Source of the DNA: Diplonema japonicum
Lineage: Eukaryota; Euglenozoa; Diplonemea; Diplonemida; Diplonemidae
Reading direction: 5' to 3'
DNA length: 64,000 bases
NCBI GenBank assembly: GCA_964019335.1
Contig: OZ025758.1
Coordinates: forward strand, 62,001-126,000
Part shown: piece after piece, positions 54,987 to 64,000 of the stretch
Numbering within the stretch: the first letter of the stretch is position 1
How the letters are laid out: the number at the start of each line of letters is the position of its first letter
The notes under the pieces: model-generated
Database searches by the model: none
Seen by the model: only the letters and a program-made list of their open reading frames with translations
Told to the model about the DNA's origin: nothing
Program-made: the position numbers and the translations under genes

Positions 54987-57900
54987 TCAATTGACATTGG
55001 CAGCATTGCCATCAGCATCCCTAAGCATGGTGCGGTTGCCGTCGTCCATCTCGAAGTCGTCGAACTGCTTGTTCTTGGAATCCAGCTCCTCGAGGTCCTT
55101 CTTCTCCTTCTGGCTCTTTATGAGGGCGAAGATGAGGAAGGCGATGAGCGCCACCACCACGATCCAGAGAACCAACACAAGGGCAGCAGGGAGGCAGGCC
55201 TCCCCGAGCTTCAATCCCTCGCAGCACTCCTCCCCGTTGCCGGAGGAGGCGCGCTCCGTGATGATCCCAGTGTCCTCGTCAGCCTCTGCTGTGACCTTGA
55301 TGGTGTTCTTCCTGTTCCCGTCCCTGTCGTGCGTCTCGAGGGGTTTGAACTCTGCGCCGTCGAACCAGCAAACGGTGTACTCCTGCTGCGAGAGGGAAGC
55401 CTCGAAGTTGGCGGTGACGTCGACAAGCAGCTCCATCTGCGCAACGGGCTCCACAAGGGAGATGTTGTGCTGCACCGCCACAGCGCACGGTGTCTTGGCC
55501 TCCCCGATCGTCGAGAGCTTCCCGCTGTCAGTCCTCGTGCACTGCGGGGCGGCCGTCTGCTTGCAGTCCTCCGCGGGGTCGCCGGTGGTCGCGTTCACCA
55601 CACGAACCGTGCGGTCCGTCTCGCTGCTCGCGTTGAAGCACCCGTGGATGATCAGGGAGAAGGTCTGCCCCTTCATCGGCTGGTTCGGGTACGCCGTGTA
55701 CCAGTACGGGGCACCGCCGCTGCAGGCCCTCAGGCTGCAGTCCGCGCCCGTCCACCCGCCGTCGCAGACGCACTGGTTCTCCTCCCCGCAGCTCCCGTGG
55801 CCGGAGCAGGTTCCCTCCCTGCTGCAGAGCGTGCAGGTCTCCCTGTCGGACGACTCGTCGAACCCGCACTCGTTGCACTCCTGTCCGCTCCACCCTGGTA
55901 TGCACTTGCAGCAGTCCGTGTTGCTCTCCCCGCACTTCCCGTGGTTCGGGTTCACGATGCACGCCCCGTTCTCCTGGCCCGGTGCCGCCTCCTTTTCGTT
56001 CGGCTCGACCCACTTGCACTTGTTCAGGTTGGACCCCGTCCTTGTTGCTTCTCCCGTGCACGCCTCCTTGTCCGTGCGCACGATGCAGGCCTCGGGGTTC
56101 TTCGACACGCACACCATCTTGTCCTTGTCCTTGTCCCCCTCCGCCGCTGCCACCCACTCGCACCCACCGATCCGCTTGTCCGCGTCGCAGCTGGTCCCCT
56201 CCTTGTGCACGGCGCACCCGAGCTTCACGCACTTGTTCTTCTTCCTGTCCTCCTCCCAACCGCATCCCTCCTGCTGCAAGCAGTCTCCCTCGGTGGTCTT
56301 CGCAGGGCACTCCTCCGCGCACACGGGTTCTCCGCCGGTCCCCATGTCGTCGCCGGTGAACCAGTCGCATCTCTCCGAGGCCGCCGCGCCGAAGCACGAC
56401 GCCGAGCTTCCGCTGTAGCGGGCGCACCCGGTCGCGGGCACGCACTCCAGCGTCGCCTTCTTCCACATGCACGGAACCCCGGCTTGGTTGGCGCCGCGCT
56501 CGCAGCTCACCTCTCCCTGGAAGCGAGGGCAGCCCGTCTTCTCCGTGCAGGTCTGCTCCTTCCACTGGCACAGGGCGTCGTTCTTGCAGTTCGCCTCCGC
56601 CGTCCCCGCCTCCGCGTTGTACGAGGCGCACCCTTCCACGTCCACGCACTTCCCGTCCGTGACGTTCCACATGCAGGCCCCGGCCTCGGGGGCCTCGCAC
56701 CCCTCCTTCTGCGTGTAGTACGCGCAGTTCTTCTCCACGCACACCGCGTTCGACTTGTCCCACACGCACTCCCTGTCCACCGTGCACGGGGCCTCCGTGC
56801 TGTGCACCAGGCACCCGGACCTGTCCTCGCACTGCGAGGTGGCCGTGTTCCACGCGCACTCCTCGTCGGCGTTGCACTCGGGGAGCGACGTGTGCACCAC
56901 GCACCCGTGCCTCTCCTGGCACTGCTCGTCGTTCGCGTCCCACTTGCAGTTCCCGTCCAGGGCGCAGGTCTCCTTCGTCTCCTTCGCGGGGCACCCCACC
57001 TGGGGCTTGCACTCCTCCACCCCGGTCACCCCGGTCACCCAACGGCACCCCTCCGCCGTGTTGCACACCGTCTTCGCCGGGTACGCGCACACCTTCCTCG
57101 CGCACGACGCCCCGTCCCAGCCGCACATGTTCCCGGTGTCCGCCTCGCACGCCGCCTCGCTGCAGTGCCGCAGGCACGGCGTCGCCTCGCACGCCGACGC
57201 CACCCGGCTCCAGGCACACGCGCTGTCCGCCTCGCACCCGCTCGCCGCCATCCACTCCCCGCAGCTGCTCTTGTGCACGGGCTCCCCGTGCTTCGACAGG
57301 AAGTAGCCGAAGGTGCTGTTCTCGTTGCACAGGTTCTCAAACACCTCCTCCAGCTCCGCCATCGTCGTGTCCAGGGTGTGCCCCGCAGACGGGTTCGTCG
57401 CGAACGCCTCCATCTTCCCCCGCTGCGCCTCGTCCTCCGCGCTCGACACGCTGTACTGCCTCACGTGCACCGAGAACACCTGCACGCGCTGCTGCTCCAG
57501 GTGCCCCGACACCGTCACCATGGACGGCGCCTCCGCGTCGGGGATTTCCCCGTCCGCCACCACCACCAGCACGCGCTTCCTGTCCGTCGGCGAGCTCTCG
57601 AACATCTTCGACGCCATCTCCATCGCCTGCGTCAGGAACGAAGCGTCCGTCGCGTGCGAGGTGAACTGCCCCTCGTGCCAGTGCACGTCGGCGTCCACCT
57701 CGGAGAGCACCCCCGACAGCCTCCCCCCTGTCCCGGTCCCCTTCGGGGCCTTCATCGCCTCCCCTTGCGCCGAGAACTGCACCACTCCCACCCGGAAGCC
57801 CGCCGCCAAAACCGGGTCGCTCGCAACCCCCGCAGCCTCCCCGGTCAGCGGCAGCCTCTTCGACATGTCCAGCAGCATCTCCGTCACCGCGAAGAACCCG

Positions 57901-59356
57901 TGCGGGTGCCTCCCGAACCGCTCCCCCATGCTCAAAGACCCGTCCACCGCCACCACCAGGTCCACAGCGGGGCAGTTCGCGTACAGCGACGCGGCGCACC
58001 TCCCCGTCTTCCCGTTCCACAGGCACCCCTGCATCTGCCCGCACGCGCAGGCCTCCGTCTCCTTCCCGCAGAGGGTCACCCCTTCGTCGCACTTCGAGGT
58101 CTTCTTGTCCCACGCGCAACCGTCCGTGTTCTTCTTCGCCTCGCACTCCGCCTCCGCCTTCGGGACCCTGCACTCCTTCACACCGCAGTGCGCGGGAGAG
58201 TGCGCCGTCTTCCACTGGCAGTCTCCACTCTCGTCCGTGTTGCAGTCCTTCTCGTTCGTGTGCGCCACGCACTCGTTCACCACCTTGCACGCCCCTCCCT
58301 CCCACATGCAGTCGAACGAGTGCTTCTCGCAGTCCGCCTGCGCCTTGTACGGCACGCACGGCTTCTCCACGCACTGCTCGATCGCCGCGTCCCACTTGCA
58401 GTCCGGCTTCATCCCGCACGGGGTCTCCGTCTTGTCGTTGCACACCTTCACCTTGCACACGGCTGTCACGTCGTCCCACTCGCAGCCGTGCGGGTCCGCC
58501 ACGCACCCATCCTCGGAGGTCGCGGTGACGCAGGGGTAGACGATGCACGACGGTGTTGCTGTTCCTGTCGCCTCCCAGTAACACTCCGCAGCCTTGCACT
58601 CGTTCTCGGTCGTGTGAGCACACTCCACGGTCCTCCCGCAGCTCCCGTCCTTCCACGCGCAGGCCTTCCCTTGCTCGTCCTCGCTCGACACGCAGATGTC
58701 CATGTTGCAGTGCTTGTGGCACGTGCTCCACTCGCACGACACCTGCTCGTCGTTCCACCTGCACAGCCCGTCCTTCCAGCAGACTGCAGCCTCCCGGAAC
58801 GACCCGCACGGCACGTGTCCGGCACCGGTGTTCAGGGAGTCCCCTTGGTAGGCCAGGATGATCTTCCCGAACTTGCTGTTCGGGTTGCAGAAGTCCTTCA
58901 GCACAGACCCCGAGAAGTCGTCCAGCGGGATGTTCATGTAGTGGTCCTCCCTCGGCTCCGACACGATGGTCGACAGCACCTGCTCCGCGTCGATGTCCGT
59001 CTGCGTGTGCGTCGAGAACCTCCTCAGCACCACCCCGAAGGTCTGCACCCCCTGCCCGTCCAACACCGCGCGCGCGCTCCCCAGCTGCGACGCGTCGTGG
59101 ATCTTCCCGTCCGTCAGGATCAGCAGGATCTTGGCGCGCCCCGGCGCCGCGGCCGACTGGAACATCAGCCCGACGTACTGCAGGGCCTCCGAGATGTAGG
59201 TCTGTTCCATCGCGTAGTTGTCCTCGTGCCAGTCCAGATCCGTTCCGAGCTCAGTGAGGGAGCCCGAGAAACGGCCCCCGGTCCCTGTCCCGGGAGGGGT
59301 CTTCAGGGCGCTGTTCGGGGCGGAGAACTGCACCAGCCCGATCCTCACCCCGGTCG

Positions 59357-59392
<36 letters not shown>

Positions 59393-62300
59393 TCCCCGCC
59401 TCTTCCTTCGTCAAAGGAAGGGTCTTGAACCAGTCCCGGAGAGACTCCACCATCGCGTAGAACCCGTGCGGGTGACGCCCGAAGGACTGGCTCATCGAGC
59501 CGCTCCCGTCGAACACGACCGCCACGTCCATCGAGGGGCAGCCCCCGAAGTCCTCCGACTTGCACACGGCGTTCTTCGAGTCCCACGAGCACACGTCCCT
59601 CGCGTTGCAAGCGCACTGGTCCGCCAGGTCCGAGCACACCACCTCCTTGCACACGGCCTCGTCCCCCTTCCACGCGCACTTCTTGTTGTTCTCGCAGAGA
59701 GCCTCCGTCTTCAGCTTCCGGCAGTACTTCTCGCTGCAGATCGTCGGCGACTCCTTCACGTCCCAGTGGCACGCCTCGTCGTGGTCGCACGTCTTCTCGT
59801 CCAGGTGGTGCACGCAAGGCTTCACCTTGCAGCTGTTCGACTCCCACGTGCAGCGCCTGCTGTCCTCCAAGCACTCGCTCGGGCTCGTCGTGGTGCACGG
59901 CTGCTCCACGCACTGCGCCCACGGCTGCGTCCCCGAGATCGCCTCGTCCCACGTGCACGCCCCGTCCAACGTGCACGCCTCCTTGCTCTCGTAGGTGCAC
60001 GGGCGCTTGTAGCAGTGGTCCGACTTGCTGCTCCACACGCACCCCGTGGGGTCGCTCAGGCACCCGGACTCCGCCTCGTGCTGGCACTCCTTCTCCGCGC
60101 AGGTCGACTCCGCCGCCTTCCACTCGCACCCGGGGTCCGTCGGGCAGACCGCCATCTCGTGGTCGCAGATGCGCTGCTTGTAGCAGATCCCCTGCGCCTC
60201 GTCCCACTCGCACAGGTTCGACGCGTCCGCGGCGCACACCTCCTTCTCGCAGTGTCGCACGCACGCCGAGTCGGAGCACACCAAAAGGCTCGCGCTCCAC
60301 CTGCACGCAGCGTCCTTGTTGCAGCCGTTCCTCTCGAAGTACATCGGACACGGCTGCTTCGGCTTCAACGCCCCCGCCCCGCCTCCCTCCGCCGAGGAGA
60401 TGAGCTTCCCGAACTGCTGCGACGGGTCGCACAGGGTCGCCAGGATCGTCTTCAGGTCCTCCATCTGCGCGTCCAGGAAGTGCTCGGCGCGGACGTCGCT
60501 CAGCACGTCCAGCATCGCGGAACGTCCCTGCCCCGCCGTCGCCGGGAACGCCGCCGCCGGGCGCAGGAGCACCCCGAACACCTTCACCCCGGCCCCGAAC
60601 AGCGCGCTCACCGCCGTGTTCACCTCCGCCCGCCCCGCGTCCATTAGCACGCTGTCCGACACCACAAGCAGCACCTTCTTCCGGTCGGGCCTCGTGAACA
60701 TGTCCTGCGCCAGCTCCAGGGCGTCCGCCACGTACGCGTCCTTCGTGTCGATCATCTTCGCCTCCTGGTAGTCCAGATCCGCCCCCAGCTCAGACAGCAC
60801 CCCGGTCAGGTGCCCGCCGCTCCCCACCGCGGGGCCCGTCTTCGTTGCCCGCCCCTTCGCCGCGAACTGCACCACCCCGACCCGCACCCCGTTCTCGATC
60901 CTCTTCGTCGGCGACACCTTCCCGGAGTCCCCGCTCAGCGGCAGCGTCTTCGCCCAGTCCCTCAAGAACTCCAGCACCGCCTGGTAGCCGCTGGCGTGCC
61001 TCCCGAACGCCTGCTTCATCGAGCTCGTCCCGTCCACCAGCACCACCACGTCCATCAGGGGGCACCCCCCGAAGGACCCGGACACGCACGCCCCGCTCGA
61101 ACCGAACCCGGTGTCCCAGAAGCATCCCGCGTCCTTGTTGCACGGGCACGGCGTCTGGATCTTCGAGCAGTCCTTGTCCGCGCACTTCTGCGCTGCCTCG
61201 TCCCAGCTGCACCTCAGCTGCGGGTCCGTCTCGCACGTCCCCTCCGACTCGTACCTCAGGCACACCTTCACGTCGCACTTTGCGGGCGCGGTGCTCACGT
61301 CCCAGTGGCACTCGTAGTCGTGGTCGCAGGTCTGCTCGTCGTCGTGCTCCCTGCACTTCTTGAACACGCACTCCTGCGCCTTCCACTCGCACGCGTCGTC
61401 CGACGTGCACGACGCAGGGTCCGTCGAGCTCGTGCACCTCTGCTTCTTGCAGTGGTCCTTGGACCACACGCAGGAGGAAGCGGCCGCCGCGGCGTTGCAG
61501 GTCTGCTCCGTTGTGTGCGTGCACTCCTTCTTCGTGCACACCTTCGTCTTCGAGCTCCACTCGCAAACGTTCGCATCCGTGATGCAGCTGTCCTCCGTGT
61601 GGTGGTTCACACACGGCTTCTCCGTGCAGCGGTAGAAACCGATGTCCACCATCGTCCACGCGCAGCCTCCGTTCTCCGTCACCGCCTCGCACGCCGCCTC
61701 CGTCTTCTGCGACGGGCACGTCGTCGTCGGCTTCTTGAAGCACGACGACGTCGCCCACTCGCACGCCACGTCCGCCGCACACGCCGTTTCGTCGCACCCG
61801 TACGTCCTGCAAGGGTGCACCGTGCACCGCAGCAGAGCCTCCGACCACACGCACCCCGCGTCGGCCCGGCAGTCTCCCGCTCCGGCGTAGCTCAGGCAAG
61901 GCATCATCTTTTCCGCCGCCGCTTGCTGTTGCTCGAGGGTCATCGCGTTCTTCTTCAGCATCGCAGCCCCGAACACCTTCGTTTGGTCACACATCGCGTT
62001 CAACACCCTCCCCACGAGGTCGTCGATCTCCAAATCCAAGAAGTGCTCGGCGTGCGTCACCGACACGAGCGTCTTCATCTGGTCGGCCGCCGCGTTGTCC
62101 TGCGGCGTCCGCGTGCTCAAGCGGCGGAGGCTCACCCCGAACACCTGCACCGTCGGGTCCAGCTTCTCCATCGCCACCTTCAGCTTGTCCTCGTCCGAGA
62201 CCTTTCCGCTCGTCACCAGCAGCACCGCCTGCGCCCTCGTCGTCGGGCTCTGGCTGGAGAAGATCGTGTGGATGTGCTCCATCGTCCTCTCCGTGAAGCG

Positions 62301-64000
62301 GCCTCCGTTTCCTCCTCCGATCATGTTGACAGAGTGGAAGGCGAGGTCCCCGAGGAGCTGGTTCACGTCGCCGGACAGCAACCCGGCCGCCGACGGGGTC
62401 GACGGCGTCGTCGGGCTCGTCACCAGCATCGGCTGCACGTCGGTCCCCATCTGCACGAAGGCCACCCTCGTCCCCTCCGCCTTCGCCGCCGCCTTCGGCA
62501 CGATGTACGAGTCCCCGTTCAACGGGAGGTCCCGCACCCAGTCCTTCAGCATCTCCATCAGCGCCTCGAACCCGTTCGGGTGTCTCCCGAACCCCCACCC
62601 CATCGGCATCGTCCCGTCGAACGCCACCACCATGTCCACCGGAGGGCAGGCTCCGAAGGCCGCCTCCACGCACGCCGACCTCGTCTCCACCCAGAAGCAC
62701 GACGGCTCCGCCGCGCACTCGCAAGGCTTCCCGTCGTGTCGCATGCACGTCGACGGCACGCAGATGTTGCTCCCCTGCTCGTCGAAGGCGCACGCCGCGT
62801 CCGAAACACAGTCTCCCTTCGTCGTCCACCTCGAGCAGTAGGTCTCCTTGCAGAAGGCGGGCGACGCCGTCACGTCCCACTCGCACCCCGCCTCCGCGAT
62901 GCACGACCCTTCCTCCAGGTGCCCCACGCACCTCTTCTTCTCACACTTCGCGTTGGTGTTCCACACGCACTTCGCGTCCTCCTCGCACGGCTTCGCCGAG
63001 GCGTGCGTGCACGCCTTCACCCCGCACACCGACGCCGTCTGGTCCCACTCGCACCGGTCCCCATCCGCCGTGCAGTCCACCGCCTCCGCGTGCACGCACT
63101 CCTTCTTCTCGCACTTCACCCCGTTCACCCACTCGCACCCCGCGAGGTCCGACACGCACGCGGGCTCCGTGTGGTGCTGGCACGGCGACGGCTCGCACCT
63201 GTCGTTCATCCAGTCGCACTCGTAGTCTTGCAGGCACTTTTGCTGGTCCGCGTGCGCGCACACCTTCTCCTTCGAGCACGTCGCGTCCCCGCTCACGTTG
63301 AAGCGGCACCTGTACGCCGGGTCCGACAGGTCCTCGCACAGCTCCTTCGAGCAGTACTGCAGGCACGGTGACACGGTGCACGCCACCAGCCCCTCGTCCC
63401 ACGCGCAGCCCGAGTCGCGGTTGCACTCCGCCGACCCCTTGTGGAAGGAGCACGGGAGGTGCGAGTCCGTCGTCTTCAGCTCCACCAGCCAGCTTCCCCA
63501 GGCGGTGCTCGGGTTGCACCACTTGTCGAACACCTTCTCCTTCAGGTCGTCGATCGCGATGTTTGCGAAGTGTGCCGCCGTCGGCTCCGTCACGATCGGC
63601 TTCAGCGACGCCTCCGCCTCGTTGTCCACCACCGCGTGCGAGTCGCTGCGTCGCACGACGATCCCGACCAGGTGCGCCCCCGCCGACTGGATCTTCGCCA
63701 GCGGGTCCGCGAGCCTGTTCTCGTCCATCACCGGGCTCCCCGACAGCACGAGCACGATCTTCTTCCTCCCGTCCGCGGGGTACAGGGGCCCCGACAACAG
63801 ACCAGCCGCCATGTCGAGGGCGCTCGCCAGGAAGGTGTCCTTCGCCATGTGGAAGTGCTCCTGGAACGACAGGTCCTGCCTCAGCTCGGGGACGTAGCCG
63901 GAGAGCCTCCCCTTCGCCCCGTCGGGGGACACCAGCGCCGACCCCGGGACCTTCCCGCTCGCGTCCACGAGCCTCTCGTCCCCGCCAAACTGCACCACCG
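54987..64000 (-). CDS. second copy of the giant adhesin-like gene, 5' part beyond the window
   Basis: The frame is open from the stop codon (54989-54987) to the window edge and gives 3,003 residues, equal to residues 10,140-13,142 of the complete copy. In view are the C-terminal part of VWA14, then VWA15 (about 61992-62652), VWA16 (60427-61068), VWA17 (58882-59547), VWA18 (57332-57982), the EGF-like pair, the transmembrane helix (about 55117-55197) and the cytoplasmic tail. No stop or frameshift is present, so this part looks functional. Whether the N-terminal lectin and EGF regions are also duplicated cannot be seen. It lies head-to-tail with the first copy. Confidence 0.93.

Noticed and set aside
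1-64000. tRNA, rRNA and CRISPR-like arrays
   Set aside because: I scanned the intergenic segments and saw no cloverleaf-like or rRNA-like sequence and no spaced short repeats; the repeats present are coding-domain repeats or homopolymers.

Overview
The window reads as nuclear DNA of a free-living unicellular eukaryote (alga or other protist). Three short GT-AG introns can be placed by family alignment, one enzyme has a mitochondrial-type N-terminus, several proteins carry secretion signals, and coding DNA is very GC-rich while the DNA between genes is full of long A, T, G and C runs. I cannot assign a lineage from the sequence alone. Every gene I can support lies on the minus strand.

Layout, left to right. 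Positions 1-4023 hold a short recombinase-like fragment next to a small inverted repeat, a 149-residue secreted Cys-rich protein, and a 234-residue protein with a C-terminal membrane segment. Positions 4024-7523 hold two housekeeping enzymes: propionyl-CoA carboxylase beta subunit (three exons) and S-adenosylmethionine synthetase (two exons). Positions 9605-49033 are one uninterrupted reading frame of 13,142 codons. It encodes a giant type I membrane protein with a signal peptide, C-type lectin domains, 18 von Willebrand A (VWA) domains, about 32 EGF-like repeats, a very large number of Cys/Trp repeats, one transmembrane helix and a short cytoplasmic tail. Upstream of it are an ankyrin-repeat protein (49633-52011) and a secreted AA10-type lytic polysaccharide monooxygenase with two CBM1-like modules (52600-53661). 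From 54987 to the window edge a second copy of the giant gene begins.

The most striking fact is the relation between the two giant-gene copies. The 9,014 bp of copy 2 in view looks identical to copy 1 at a constant offset of 45,382 bp, including a 13-codon threonine microsatellite. The 3' flanks of the two copies are clearly homologous and collinear but heavily diverged. This points to an old head-to-tail duplication whose coding part has been homogenised recently, or to an assembly artefact. The switch from identity to divergence falls at a conserved splice-donor-like site just after the stop codon. The flanks also share a hairpin with a compensatory base-pair change.

Functionally, the giant protein looks like a cell-surface adhesin or recognition protein, and the neighbouring oxidase attacks crystalline polysaccharide. 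A surface or feeding role for the locus is plausible but inferred. A 270-280 bp direct repeat lies upstream of both the giant gene and the ankyrin gene, so these two may share regulatory DNA.
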